64,000 bases of DNA from an uncultured Flaviramulus sp. (GCA_947487155.1 CANKVS010000010.1:1-64000); one strand, 5' to 3'. Shown: positions 1 through 10,189, counted from the first letter of the stretch. The notes: a model not told the origin generated them from the letters alone. Numbers and translations: made by a program.

Positions 1-257
1 AATATCAAACTATAGAAATCAGGTATGAAAAATTAATATCAACGCAATATTAAACTAGAGCCTTTTTAATTATATTTTATTGAAAATAAGGTAGTTAATT
101 ATGTTTGGGTTTTGTCTTTTTTATTTTAAAATGTAGTATTACTATGATTAATTACAATAATTATATGAAATTTTAAAGTTTCTTGAATAAAAAAGTAAAA
201 GCTTATATTGTTATAAATATATAGATTTATATACATAAATGACAATATAGTGTTTGT

Positions 258-321
258 TATAGGTAATATATTGATGTTATAATCCTATTAATAAAATTAG
301 ATTTGTATCTATTACCTATAA
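258..321. promoter_or_regulatory. Inverted repeat and shared motif upstream of the operon
   Basis: TTATAGGTAAT at 258-268 is exactly inverted as ATTACCTATAA at 311-321, so the arms are 42 bp apart. Between them, 267-288 (TATATTGAT followed by TTATAATC) closely matches 20849-20870 upstream of the susC gene. This suggests one regulator serves both operons. Seen directly in sequence; the regulatory role is inference. Confidence 0.35.
298..305 (+). promoter_or_regulatory. Bacteroidota-type -7 promoter element
   Basis: TAGATTTG matches the TAnnTTTG consensus of Bacteroidota primary sigma promoters exactly, 35 bp upstream of the ATG at 341. The nearest TTG (271-273) is 24 bp away, longer than the usual spacing, so the -33 part is weak. 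Confidence 0.35.
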
Positions 322-340
322 TCAAACATAAGAATAAAGC

Positions 341-2695
341 ATGCATAAATACGCCAAATCAGTCTTTTTATTTATCATTATATCTTTTAGTGCTACAATT
401 GTACTATCTCAAGTATCAAAAAAAGAAAGCCAATATATTATAGGAAATGATCAACTAAAGATTCAAGTTATACCATCAACTTTTTCTTTATTCATTACGC
501 CTAAAGGAAATGAAGGAAACTACATTTCATTTGGATCTAAAGAGTTTGATATTAAGGATGTTAAACTTCATGATAAGGGCATGTCGTGGAAAATTCCTAG
601 TAAAGGAATAGCAGTAACACTTAAAATAATTAATAATTATCTAGATGTTTCAATAGCGTCTGTAAAAAACATAGAATTTCATTGGCCAGATATAAGTGGT
701 AGGGGATACCAAGCGTATACCATACCACTACATCAAGGAAAGTATATTCCAGTAAATGACCCAAAATGGATTGAATATTTAACATCCAGAGAATTTTCTG
801 GAGCTCAAGATTTATCAATGCAATTTTTTGGCGTTAATTACTCTAATTACGCCTTAGTTTATGTTATAAAAAACATGTTTAATAACGAAATTAAATTCAA
901 AAAAGATGCAGCAGGAGATCTTAGCTTAGATTTTTATCATACGTTTCCTGTTACAGAAAAAGATAAGAATTATGGGTTTAAAGTATATCTTTCTAAAAAT
1001 ACACCTACGGCTATTGCCAAAACTTATAAAAAGCATGTAGAAGAACAAGGAAAATATGTAACTCTTGATAAAAAATCTCAAAAGAATTCCAATATTAAAA
1101 AATTATATGGTGCGCCACATATATACTTATGGAGTAGTGAGTTTTTTATTAGCAATAATATTACAAATTTTAAACAGTTAAAAACTAAATTCATTAACGA
1201 AATAGCTGCTTCTAAATATAATCCTTCTAAACATCTAATGAGCTTGTTTAATAAACCTAAAGTTGAATCAGGCAAAGAATTTAGTAAAGCTTTTGATGAA
1301 TTTCGAAATTCAAAATATGCATCAAAATACCACAATAGATTATTCACTAGAGCGGTAAATGAAGTTATGTTGCGTAAAGATTTCTATAATTCTAAAGCAT
1401 GGAGTGAAATAACACTTACAAAATTTGCCAGCGATTTATTAAATAAAGGTGTAAAAGAATTAAATAGCTCAGAATTATACCAGCTCAATAAAGAACTTTT
1501 ATGGTTGGCGTATCGTGAATATATGGAGCCCGTTTCCGAATGGGGAAATGGAACATCAACATACTTATTGAAAGAACTCCAATTAGCAGGAATAAAAAAA
1601 GGATGGTTAGGTGTTAATGATTGGGTTCCTGCAGAGATCCATCCAGATTTTGTTAAAAACGCAAATGATTTAGGTTATTTGATAGCTCCTTATGATTCGT
1701 ATCATAGTATTCATAAGCCAGGAAAAGAAGGCTGGATTACAGCCATATTTAAAGATACCACTCTTTTTTACAATTCTACTATTTCCAAACAAGATGGCAC
1801 CAAAAAAATGGGGTTTAATAGGGTTGGTAGAAAATTAAATCCAATATTATCATTGTCATCTGTTAAAGAACGGGTAGGTTCTATTATGGATGAAGGACTC
1901 AAAATCAATTCTTGGTTTATAGATGTCGATGCTACTGGAGAATTTCATGATGATCATACCCCAGAAAGGATGACAACCCAAAAAATGGATATGAATGCGC
2001 GTCTAGAAAGAATGTCTTGGATAAGAGATTATTATAATATGGTTATAGGTTCAGAGGTTGGTAATGATTTTAGTTCTACAACTATTGCGTTTGCACATGG
2101 AATGACTACTCCGGTAATTGCATGGAGTGATCCAGATCTCAGAAAAAATAAAGAATCTAAATATTATGTAGGAACTTATTATTCAATAAATGGAGGAGTT
2201 CCCTCTAGGTACAATAAACAAGTACCTATGAAAGAAAAATATAGATATATTCATTTTGATAACCGCTTTAATATTCCTTTGTTTCAATTGGTTTATAATA
2301 ACTCTGTAATAACATCACACCATTGGGAATGGGGAACACTTAAAGTTCCTACAGAAATTAAAAATCAAAATATTAAAGAAATTTTATATAATGTTCCACC
2401 ATTATACCATTTAGATATTTCAAGTTGGAAAAAACACAAAGAATCTATAACTACACATTATAATGTATTTTCAAAAGTACATGAAAAAGCGATTAAAATG
2501 GAGATGGTAAATTTTGATTGGTTGGATAATTCTCATTTTGTACAGCAAACTACTTTTGGAAATAATGATATAAAAATAACCGCTAATTTCGGATTTGAAG
2601 CATTTAAATATAAAAGTACAGAAATTCAATCAAAAACCCTCTTAATAGAATTTTTAGATGAAAAAGAAAACATAAAATATGCTCCAATAGAATAG
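341..2695 (+). CDS. Secreted glycoside hydrolase, GH101/GH129-like
   Basis: A 784-residue protein with an N-terminal signal peptide (hydrophobic run to about residue 23). Residues 30-250 look like a beta-sandwich and residues 270-650 like a TIM barrel. The motif FIDVDATG near residue 528 and GSEVGND about 43 residues later resemble the Asp nucleophile and Glu acid/base of the clan containing GH101 and GH129 (alpha-N-acetylgalactosaminidases; some marine GH129 act on 3,6-anhydro-D-galactose in carrageenan). It is the first gene of a dense operon with a GH42-like enzyme, GH27 and sulfatase, so an exo-alpha-galactosidase-type activity fits. Family assignment is by motif recall only; a related unnumbered GH family is possible. 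Confidence 0.6.
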   Translation: MHKYAKSVFLFIIISFSATIVLSQVSKKESQYIIGNDQLKIQVIPSTFSLFITPKGNEGNYISFGSKEFDIKDVKLHDKGMSWKIPSKGIAVTLKIINNYLDVSIASVKNIEFHWPDISGRGYQAYTIPLHQGKYIPVNDPKWIEYLTSREFSGAQDLSMQFFGVNYSNYALVYVIKNMFNNEIKFKKDAAGDLSLDFYHTFPVTEKDKNYGFKVYLSKNTPTAIAKTYKKHVEEQGKYVTLDKKSQKNSNIKKLYGAPHIYLWSSEFFISNNITNFKQLKTKFINEIAASKYNPSKHLMSLFNKPKVESGKEFSKAFDEFRNSKYASKYHNRLFTRAVNEVMLRKDFYNSKAWSEITLTKFASDLLNKGVKELNSSELYQLNKELLWLAYREYMEPVSEWGNGTSTYLLKELQLAGIKKGWLGVNDWVPAEIHPDFVKNANDLGYLIAPYDSYHSIHKPGKEGWITAIFKDTTLFYNSTISKQDGTKKMGFNRVGRKLNPILSLSSVKERVGSIMDEGLKINSWFIDVDATGEFHDDHTPERMTTQKMDMNARLERMSWIRDYYNMVIGSEVGNDFSSTTIAFAHGMTTPVIAWSDPDLRKNKESKYYVGTYYSINGGVPSRYNKQVPMKEKYRYIHFDNRFNIPLFQLVYNNSVITSHHWEWGTLKVPTEIKNQNIKEILYNVPPLYHLDISSWKKHKESITTHYNVFSKVHEKAIKMEMVNFDWLDNSHFVQQTTFGNNDIKITANFGFEAFKYKSTEIQSKTLLIEFLDEKENIKYAPIE

Positions 2696-2745
2696 AAAAT
2701 ATTCATCAATAAATTAAACTAATAATTTGTATAATAGCCATATTC

Positions 2746-5067
2746 ATGAAAAATTTATTTAAAATACTCTTATTAATATCTGTTATAGTTTTAGATTCTT
2801 GTAATTCGAATACAGATCATAAAAATCAAAATTCTTCTAAAATAATTCAGAAAGCTGATTTAGATAAATTGAATAGTCAATTTTATTTAGGCTCTCATTT
2901 AGCACGAGAACCCATGCCTGCCATGGATGAAATGAAGAGAGATATGGAAATTTTAAAAGAAAAAGGCTTCAATCTTATAAAACTTCAAGAATCTTGGGCT
3001 GTTGATGAACAAATAGAAGGAGAATATGATTTTTCTAAGTATGAAGAGTTAATTGCACATGCTAAAAGTTTGGATATGTATATATATCTAGGTCTTACTA
3101 TGGAGCAAGCACCCGCTTGGTTGTTTGAAAAATACCCAGACGCAAGAATGGAATCAAGAAGTGGTATAAGAATTATGCATGAAGCTCAAGCCCCTGTTCC
3201 TGCTGATGGTAAACCAGGTCCTTGTTTTGATCATCCTGGAGCTAGAGAAGCTCAAGATAAATTCATTAAAAAATTAGTAGAAGTATTAGGCAAATATGAT
3301 AACGTATTAGTCTGGAATACATGGCAAGAAGTTGGGTATTGGTCCATGCAAATGGTAGGTGAGCCTGTTTGTTATTGCCCTAATACCTTAAATGCTTTTA
3401 GAGATTGGCTTGGAGAAAAATATGGAAGTTTAGATAGTTTGAATGGCGAATGGAATACCAGATATAAAAAATGGGAGCATGTAAAACCTAATAGAGGGTA
3501 TAAGAGACGATTTGCTATGCCGCAAGAGGTGAATTGGAATTATTTTATGGAAAACGTAAAGATTGGAAATACGCTTAAACAAAGGGCGGAAGTTATTAGA
3601 GAGAATGATCCTTTAAATCGTCCAGTTTTTACGCATTTAGGAAATTGGACTTATGGGTCTGGTAAAGACTGGACATGGGCCCGTGCAAATGACTTCTTAG
3701 GTTCTTCGTCATACCCAGCTTCTAATTGGGGCGAATTTGATGAATGGGACGATATTCATTACAGACATGGTCAAACTCCTGATAAATATGAATTCTTAAA
3801 GAATGAAATGTGGCGTATGCTTGCGCTAAGATTGGATTATCTGAGATCTAGTAATGAACCAGGGCATCCTGTATGGAATGCAGAATTTCAAGGAGGACCT
3901 GTTTCAACAGGATTTCATAAAGGAAGAGTACCTTCTAGAGAAGACATGAGGCGTTGGTTGTTTACTTCAATAGGTTCTGGTGCTAATACAATTTCCTTTT
4001 GGGTAACAAGAGCAGAAATCATGATTCATGAAACTAATGGCTTTAGTTTGTTAGATAGTGATGGTGATACAACTGAAAGGCTTGAAGAAGTATCAAAAAT
4101 AGGTAAGGCTCTTATTAAACATCAAGATATTTTTGGACAACCATCAGCTGTAGGAGGTAAAGTTGCCATTTTTGTAAACGAAGAGAATCACCAAATTTGT
4201 GCTACGATGTTAAATGGAGGAAATAATTTAGAATTCTCAACAAGAGGTTGGCATCGATTACTTTGGGAACAAAACATTACTGTAGATTTTTTAGAAGCAT
4301 CGGTAATGGATGAAACAGATTTGTCTAAATACAAAGCTATCATTATGCCTTTTCCAATATCTGTATCTGATGCTATTATCGGTAAATTAAGTAATTATGT
4401 AGAAGCTGGAGGAAACCTTATAAGTGAAGCAGGTGTAGCTAGATATAGTAAAAACTCATATAGCGAAAGAGGTGAAATATCTCAGGCAGCACGCCAATTA
4501 TTCGGTGTAAAACAAACAAGTTTTACTATGGTAAGAGAGCCAAATAATGCACATAGATGGTCGCCTTGGGATAGAACTTGGGGTGAATTTTTAGATGCTA
4601 CATCATTAACAGGTAGTAATAGTTTAAATGGTGTAGAAACCATGGCAAACGTTTATATACAAACATTTGATGCTGTTAATAGTGAACCTTGTTTGTATTA
4701 TAATGATAAGATTGCAGGTACTGCAAGACAACTAGGAAAAGGAAAAGCATGGTTATTAGGAACTTATATTGGGCATAATGGTACGGCCTATAAAAATGAG
4801 GATACTGTAAAATTTGTTAAGAAATTAATGAGTAATTGTAGCATTGTACCTGAACATACAGGTGAATTTTTAATAAGGAAAAGAAAAATTGAAGGTAAAG
4901 AAGCTTTAATTATAACAAACCCTACCAATCATAAAGTAACTGAAAAAATAAAAGTCGGTAGCTGGAAAAAAGCTAGTTCATTATATGATGCCCCTATTGA
5001 GATTCTAAACGAAAAGGTTAGTTTAACTTTGGAAAGTTTGGATGTAGGCATAGTTCTTTTACAATAG
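2746..5067 (+). CDS. Lipoprotein beta-galactosidase, GH42-like
   Basis: A 773-residue predicted lipoprotein (signal peptide ending in LDSC, Cys19). The catalytic barrel (about 45-480) has the GH42 landmarks: an N-terminal LGSHLARE strand, the APAWLFEKYP segment, and a CYC-AFRDWL-KYGSLDSLN block. The likely acid/base is Glu195 in WQEVGY, where most GH42 have Asn-Glu and this one has Gln-Glu. The likely nucleophile is Glu380 in VWNAEFQGG. A trimerisation-like flavodoxin fold (about 480-690) follows. It probably releases terminal beta-galactosyl or related residues in the periplasm. It follows the first gene after 50 bp and sits in the same operon. The Gln substitution means specificity may differ from classical lactase-type GH42. 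Confidence 0.75.
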   Translation: MKNLFKILLLISVIVLDSCNSNTDHKNQNSSKIIQKADLDKLNSQFYLGSHLAREPMPAMDEMKRDMEILKEKGFNLIKLQESWAVDEQIEGEYDFSKYEELIAHAKSLDMYIYLGLTMEQAPAWLFEKYPDARMESRSGIRIMHEAQAPVPADGKPGPCFDHPGAREAQDKFIKKLVEVLGKYDNVLVWNTWQEVGYWSMQMVGEPVCYCPNTLNAFRDWLGEKYGSLDSLNGEWNTRYKKWEHVKPNRGYKRRFAMPQEVNWNYFMENVKIGNTLKQRAEVIRENDPLNRPVFTHLGNWTYGSGKDWTWARANDFLGSSSYPASNWGEFDEWDDIHYRHGQTPDKYEFLKNEMWRMLALRLDYLRSSNEPGHPVWNAEFQGGPVSTGFHKGRVPSREDMRRWLFTSIGSGANTISFWVTRAEIMIHETNGFSLLDSDGDTTERLEEVSKIGKALIKHQDIFGQPSAVGGKVAIFVNEENHQICATMLNGGNNLEFSTRGWHRLLWEQNITVDFLEASVMDETDLSKYKAIIMPFPISVSDAIIGKLSNYVEAGGNLISEAGVARYSKNSYSERGEISQAARQLFGVKQTSFTMVREPNNAHRWSPWDRTWGEFLDATSLTGSNSLNGVETMANVYIQTFDAVNSEPCLYYNDKIAGTARQLGKGKAWLLGTYIGHNGTAYKNEDTVKFVKKLMSNCSIVPEHTGEFLIRKRKIEGKEALIITNPTNHKVTEKIKVGSWKKASSLYDAPIEILNEKVSLTLESLDVGIVLLQ

Positions 5068-5127
5068 AATTAAAATTATTTAGGTGTAAAACCTATTTAA
5101 AACTTATCTGAATTATTCGAATTAATT

Positions 5128-7203
5128 ATGAATGTATACAATTATAAATTTTTTAGAAGTATTATGATAGTTATATTGTTTAGTGTAATCTTCATAATAA
5201 AACTCGAAGCTCAGAACGTATTTATAATGCCTGCAAGTATAGAATCTGGTACTTTAAGTACGTTTAAAATAAGTTACATAGTAGGGGAAAATGGAATTGT
5301 CGCTGGTGGAGGAATTAAAATACAATACCCTAAAGGTTTTCATGCACAAACATGGAAACACCGTTCTGTTTTAGAGTTATTCTTTAAACATCCTCAAACA
5401 GAATCAAAATCAGATTGGGATTATGTAGGCGCAATTACTTCTAATAAAAATGTAAAATTAACAACAGATGTTTTATTTAAAACAGAAATAGATACTATTT
5501 CAGGAGAAGTTTATAGAAGAGGACAAAGAGTATTTTACACTAAAGTTCTATCTGGAAACCTTACTAAAGGTGATACTATAAATTTAATTTATGCCAATAC
5601 AACTGCCTCAGTAATAAAAGAAACAATAGAAATTCCATTGGCGGTAGATGCAACAGGTTCTGGTACGTTTGTTCATTTACAAACATATCCTAAAATTAAA
5701 ATTATAGGAGGCGAAGCAAGAGAGTTTGTTTTCCATGGACCATCAAAATCTAAAAAAGGACAAAAAGTATTATATCGAATAGTTGCCTTAGATAAGCATG
5801 GTAACCAAGCAGAGAACTTTAAATCAAGATTTATTTTGAATTCTGATGATCCTGATGCCATTCTCCCTAAAACAGTAGATATGTATTCAGGTAATGGTAT
5901 TGTTGAATTTTCAGTAATTTGGAATACGCCTGGGATTCATCGTATTCATTTGACTGATAATCGCCACTTAGCCAATACAGGTATGTTTTCTAATCCTGTA
6001 ATTGTAAGTAAGGATGAGCCTAAAATGAATGTGTATTGGGGCGATTTACATAGTCATTCAAAACTTTCGGGTTCAGCTGGAGGTAAAATTAAAACAGCTT
6101 ATGATTATGGTAAAGATGTTGCTGGATTAGATTTTATGGCATTAACCCCTCAAAGAGAAAGGTGGGAACGCCCTAATAGAAAAGAATATGAAGAGAATAG
6201 AAAATTTGTTAAGGCCTATCACAAAAATCATGAATTTATAACATTTCTTGGTTTTGAATGGCAGTCTGATCATCATAACAATGCTTTTTTTCTTTCGGAT
6301 AATGAAGAAATTCCTTTTGCATATGATTTTCCAACGGTAGAAGAATTATGGAAAAGCCTTGAAGGTAAAGATGCAATTACAATACCTCATCATACAGGTG
6401 TTCGATTTTTAGGTTATTTTCCAGGATATAGACAAGACTTTGAAGACAAATGGGTACAACAAAATGCTCGAGGTATGATTGAAGAAACTAAAGTGGTAGA
6501 TTGGTCTAAGAAAAGTCCTTTTAGGCCTACGGCAGAAATATATTCATCACACGGTTCAAGCGAATACTTTATGTCTCCCGGCAATTATGAAGAAATAGAT
6601 AATACATTTTCGGCAGCAACACCAGGCCCTTATTATTTAAGAGATGCTTGGGAAGCTGGTCAGGTAATAGGAGTATTAGGATCTACTGATGATCATTATG
6701 CACATCCTGGTAGGTTTTATGGAGGTATTACAGGTGTGTATGCAAAAAACTTAACTAGAGAGTCTGTTTTTAATGCAATTAGAGACAGGCATACATTTGC
6801 AACAACTGGACATAGGCTTTTATTAGATTTTAGAATGAATGGTCATTTAATGGGAAGTAAAATTAAACTTGAAGAAAAAGATGAAACTCCTGAATTTACT
6901 TTAAAAGTAAATGCTGTAGATGTTATTGAAAAAGTAGAAGTTTTTAAATACGATGGTTTTAATTGGACAACTATTTTCGAATCAAAGCCTTCAGCTAAAG
7001 ATTTACAATTCCAATTTAAAGATTATGGTTTTAAAACTAGTAGTCTATATTATGTAAGAGTAACCCAAAAAGCACTTTATACGGCACCAGTAGAACAGCA
7101 TGCAAGAAAAATTATGGCATGGACTAGTCCTATTTGGGTAACTAAGAGAGACATCGCATGGTGGGACATTTTACCAGCAACAAACACAAATCATAAACAC
7201 TAA
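5128..7203 (+). CDS. Secreted DUF3604 (PHP-like metallohydrolase) protein
   Basis: A 691-residue protein with a signal peptide or N-terminal anchor (about 10-29). The region from about residue 300 begins with YWGDLHSHSKLSG, a PHP-type metal-binding motif typical of DUF3604, and later holds further His/Asp clusters (QSDHHNN, IPHHTG, STDDHYAHPGR). The N-terminal 290 residues look like beta-sandwich domains. DUF3604 proteins recur in marine sugar-degradation loci and next to sulfatases, but their reaction is not established to my knowledge. It lies 13 bp before the GH27 reading frame, clearly in the same operon. The domain call is firm; the function is open. Confidence 0.75.
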   Translation: MNVYNYKFFRSIMIVILFSVIFIIKLEAQNVFIMPASIESGTLSTFKISYIVGENGIVAGGGIKIQYPKGFHAQTWKHRSVLELFFKHPQTESKSDWDYVGAITSNKNVKLTTDVLFKTEIDTISGEVYRRGQRVFYTKVLSGNLTKGDTINLIYANTTASVIKETIEIPLAVDATGSGTFVHLQTYPKIKIIGGEAREFVFHGPSKSKKGQKVLYRIVALDKHGNQAENFKSRFILNSDDPDAILPKTVDMYSGNGIVEFSVIWNTPGIHRIHLTDNRHLANTGMFSNPVIVSKDEPKMNVYWGDLHSHSKLSGSAGGKIKTAYDYGKDVAGLDFMALTPQRERWERPNRKEYEENRKFVKAYHKNHEFITFLGFEWQSDHHNNAFFLSDNEEIPFAYDFPTVEELWKSLEGKDAITIPHHTGVRFLGYFPGYRQDFEDKWVQQNARGMIEETKVVDWSKKSPFRPTAEIYSSHGSSEYFMSPGNYEEIDNTFSAATPGPYYLRDAWEAGQVIGVLGSTDDHYAHPGRFYGGITGVYAKNLTRESVFNAIRDRHTFATTGHRLLLDFRMNGHLMGSKIKLEEKDETPEFTLKVNAVDVIEKVEVFKYDGFNWTTIFESKPSAKDLQFQFKDYGFKTSSLYYVRVTQKALYTAPVEQHARKIMAWTSPIWVTKRDIAWWDILPATNTNHKH

Positions 7204-7224
7204 AATGCTTAAAAAATGGTATTC

Positions 7225-8475
7225 ATGAAAAACTTATTTTTTTCTCTTTTACTTTTAACTACTTTTTCATGTGTTAAAAAACAAGCTAATAAAAAACAGG
7301 TTCTAGAAGATATTTCACAAGAACAACAACTTGCAGGCTCACCTCCTATGGGATGGAATAGTTGGAATTACTACGGAAAACATCAAATCAACGAAAATCT
7401 TATTATTAGAATTATTGATTCAATCTCAGCAAGTGGATTGCAAGATGCAGGTTATGAGTATATAGTAATTGATGGTGGTTGGAGAGATACCAAGTTAGGT
7501 GCCAATGGCGAGTTATTACCGCATCCAATCAAATTTCCTAATGGTATAAAACGATTAGCAAATTATGCACATTCCAAAGGTTTAAAATTTGGGCTGCACA
7601 CGGTGCCAGGTACAGCAGACTGTATTAATGATCCTGTAGGAGGCTATGGCAAAGAAGAAATACATATTCAGCAATTTGTAGATTGGGGTATAGATTTTAT
7701 CAAACTAGATAAATGTAAATTTAAAGGTGGTTGGAACGAGGATTTACTGAAAGACACATATTTTAAATGGCATAAACTTTTAAAAGAAAAATCTAACAGT
7801 ATTGTATTGAGTATAAGTGCTTATAGATGGCGAGAATGGTATCCAGAAGTATCGCAAATGGCACGTACTACAGGAGATATAAGCGCACGAGTTGCTGGCA
7901 TGTCTGGTACTGATGCCGTTTTTGATGGAACTATTAAAGAAAGCGAAAGTACTTGGAAGCTCTTAACGGTTATGGAGGTCGCAAAAATAAATGATAAATC
8001 AGCGCAGTTTGCAGGAAATGGATTTTGGAATGATCCAGATATGCTAGTTACAGGTGAGCATGGGTTAACATATACTGAACAACAAAGTCATTTTGCTCTA
8101 TGGTGTATTATGTCCTCTCCACTAATGTTAGGAAATAATCCATTAAATATGTCTAAGGATGAAAAAAGCATTATTCTTAATGAAGAAGCTATTACAATAA
8201 ATCAAGATCCAACTGAACAAGGAAAAAGAATTCGTCAAGAAAATGATACAGAAGTTTGGGCTAAAAAGTTAAAAGATGGAAAGGTTGCTGTTTTATTACT
8301 TAACAGAAATCAAAAAGCAGAAAAAAATATATCATTACACCTGAATGATATTGGTTTATCTCAAAATGTTTCTGTTAAAGACGTTTATAATAAAAAGGAA
8401 CTCGGTACAGCGAAAGATGTATTAGCTTTTGATATTCCACCAAAATCATGTTTATTCTTATTATTAACGCAATAA
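7225..8475 (+). CDS. Lipoprotein alpha-galactosidase, GH27
   Basis: This enzyme hydrolyses terminal alpha-galactosyl residues with retention. The family signature PPMGWNSWNYYG lies near residue 40. IKLDKC (about 160) carries the nucleophile Asp and FWNDPDML (about 268) the acid/base Asp. A short C-terminal beta domain (about 310-415) completes the usual 400-residue GH27 layout. I place the start at the second Met (7225), since MKNLFFSLLLLTTFSC is a standard lipoprotein signal ending at Cys; the open frame begins 9 bp earlier. It follows the DUF3604 gene closely and precedes the sulfatase by about 10 bp. Together with the GH97 at 26120 it gives the locus two alpha-galactosidase candidates. Confidence 0.88.
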   Translation: MKNLFFSLLLLTTFSCVKKQANKKQVLEDISQEQQLAGSPPMGWNSWNYYGKHQINENLIIRIIDSISASGLQDAGYEYIVIDGGWRDTKLGANGELLPHPIKFPNGIKRLANYAHSKGLKFGLHTVPGTADCINDPVGGYGKEEIHIQQFVDWGIDFIKLDKCKFKGGWNEDLLKDTYFKWHKLLKEKSNSIVLSISAYRWREWYPEVSQMARTTGDISARVAGMSGTDAVFDGTIKESESTWKLLTVMEVAKINDKSAQFAGNGFWNDPDMLVTGEHGLTYTEQQSHFALWCIMSSPLMLGNNPLNMSKDEKSIILNEEAITINQDPTEQGKRIRQENDTEVWAKKLKDGKVAVLLLNRNQKAEKNISLHLNDIGLSQNVSVKDVYNKKELGTAKDVLAFDIPPKSCLFLLLTQ

Positions 8476-8485
8476 ATCATAATTT

Positions 8486-10189
8486 ATGAAACCGATAAAA
8501 TATAGTAGTCATTTTCTATTGTTTTTTACTTTTATAATGTGTTCAAGTTATGGTTATAGCCAAGATAGAACAGAACAATACATACAGAAATTTCTAAATA
8601 CAAGAGAAAGAACTGGGGCGTTTGAAGCTAAGCCCGATATTGAGAACAGACCCAATATTTTTCTCCTTACAGTAGATATGATTTCTCCTGATATTTATTT
8701 ACCATCCAGAGAACTATCTAAGCATGTAAAAACGCCTAATTTAGATGCACTTACAGATGCAGGAACCCGCTTTGATAAAACATTTTGTACGGCACCTGTT
8801 TGTGGGCCATCAAGAGCTACCATATTAACAGGAAGGCATCAGCCCTATTTAACCAATGGAGAAAGAGCTCCTATGGGAATGGTAAGGAATTTAAAACAAA
8901 GTGATATTGTATTTCCTCAATACTTAAAGAAAACAGGGTATAATGTAAAGCATGTAGGCAAATGGCATGTAGGTGCCGAAAAATTTATTGAAACATTTGG
9001 CGAAAACCAACATGGTTGGGATAGATGGGCTCCTCCTTTATTAGATGATGAATTATATGTAGATTATATAAATAGGCAAAATGTAAAGCCACAAATTTAT
9101 AAGAGAGAGATTTATGGAAAACAACATGATAGGGAATCTAAAGGCAATTCGCTTGGAGGTTGGATACAACAGGCCGATGGAAAACCATTTCCAATTGAGG
9201 CTCATTATTCAGTATTTTTAGCAGAATTGGCTAAACAAAAACTAAAAACAGCAAAACTAAACCATCCAAATCAACCAGTGTTTTTACAACTCGAATTTTT
9301 TGATCCACATCAACCATATTCTATTCCTGCTGGTTTTGAAGATAGATATGAGGCATTGAAAAAGGTTGTTAAAGTTCCTGAAAGTTATCAAAAACTAATT
9401 GATTCTAATTTTGCTAAACTTAAAGGAGAGGCTAATATATATGATGTTTATAGACAATATTGGGGGTTATATGATGAGGACATGCTAAAAGATTACATTA
9501 TTGGGCATTTATTGCAAATGGAAGTCGTTGATTATGCAGTTGGATTATTTTTTGACTACCTAAAAGAAAACAATCTTTGGGACAATTCTGTAATTCTTTT
9601 TTCTGCAGATCATGGAGATATGAATGGTAGAATGGGAATGGCGGACAAAGGTGTGTATTTTCAGCCAGATATTTTTAGAATTCCCTTGTATATAAAAGCG
9701 CCTAAATCTAATACTGCTATCGTAAAGAAAGTAGATGCTCCAGTTTCAAGCCTAGATATTGCACCAACAATTTTAAATTATGCAGGAATAAAAGTCCCAG
9801 ATTATATGGAAGGCGAAAGCCTCACTCCTGTAATAAATGGCAAAACTAGGTCTAAGCTTCATCATGTTTTTCAAACGGGTTGGCATGTAGGTGTAAATTA
9901 TGGTTTTGGGTATCAATTTATCATAGAGAATAAACATTGGTTTTATGGCTATAATATTTCCAGCGGTATACAAGAATTATATGATGTTGATGCAGACGAC
10001 CAAATCAATCATTTTTATGATCCAGATAAAAAAAAGTTAGTAGCGACAATTGTTAATGGTGTTGCCAAAGTTATGCAGTCTGATAATCGCTGGTTAGGTT
10101 ATTGGTCTACATTCAGGCTCCATAATGCTAGTTATTTACCTAAAGCTAACGATGATATGCAAATGTTTAAGCCTAAAGATAAGAACTAG
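8486..10189 (+). CDS. Type I (formylglycine) sulfatase, S1 family
   Basis: A 567-residue exported arylsulfatase-type enzyme that removes sulfate esters from the sugar chain. The signal peptide covers about residues 8-25. The N-terminal metal-binding strand is NIFLLTVDM. The activation motif CGPSR (Cys106) and its TGRH extension are intact, so Cys to formylglycine conversion by an FGE or anSME encoded elsewhere is expected. HVGKWHVG and FSADHGDMNG supply further active-site residues. It sits 10 bp after the GH27 gene. Its presence is the main evidence that the target polysaccharide is sulfated. The S1 subfamily, and hence the ester position attacked, cannot be told by eye. Confidence 0.9.
   Translation: MKPIKYSSHFLLFFTFIMCSSYGYSQDRTEQYIQKFLNTRERTGAFEAKPDIENRPNIFLLTVDMISPDIYLPSRELSKHVKTPNLDALTDAGTRFDKTFCTAPVCGPSRATILTGRHQPYLTNGERAPMGMVRNLKQSDIVFPQYLKKTGYNVKHVGKWHVGAEKFIETFGENQHGWDRWAPPLLDDELYVDYINRQNVKPQIYKREIYGKQHDRESKGNSLGGWIQQADGKPFPIEAHYSVFLAELAKQKLKTAKLNHPNQPVFLQLEFFDPHQPYSIPAGFEDRYEALKKVVKVPESYQKLIDSNFAKLKGEANIYDVYRQYWGLYDEDMLKDYIIGHLLQMEVVDYAVGLFFDYLKENNLWDNSVILFSADHGDMNGRMGMADKGVYFQPDIFRIPLYIKAPKSNTAIVKKVDAPVSSLDIAPTILNYAGIKVPDYMEGESLTPVINGKTRSKLHHVFQTGWHVGVNYGFGYQFIIENKHWFYGYNISSGIQELYDVDADDQINHFYDPDKKKLVATIVNGVAKVMQSDNRWLGYWSTFRLHNASYLPKANDDMQMFKPKDKN

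Larger units (their letters stand above)
1..340. other. Non-coding leader upstream of the sugar-degradation operon
   Basis: I see no supported gene here. The stretch is very AT-rich. Its right half holds the candidate regulatory sites for the operon that starts at 341, listed separately: an 11-bp inverted repeat, a motif shared with the susC upstream region, and a -7 promoter element. Confidence 0.6.
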
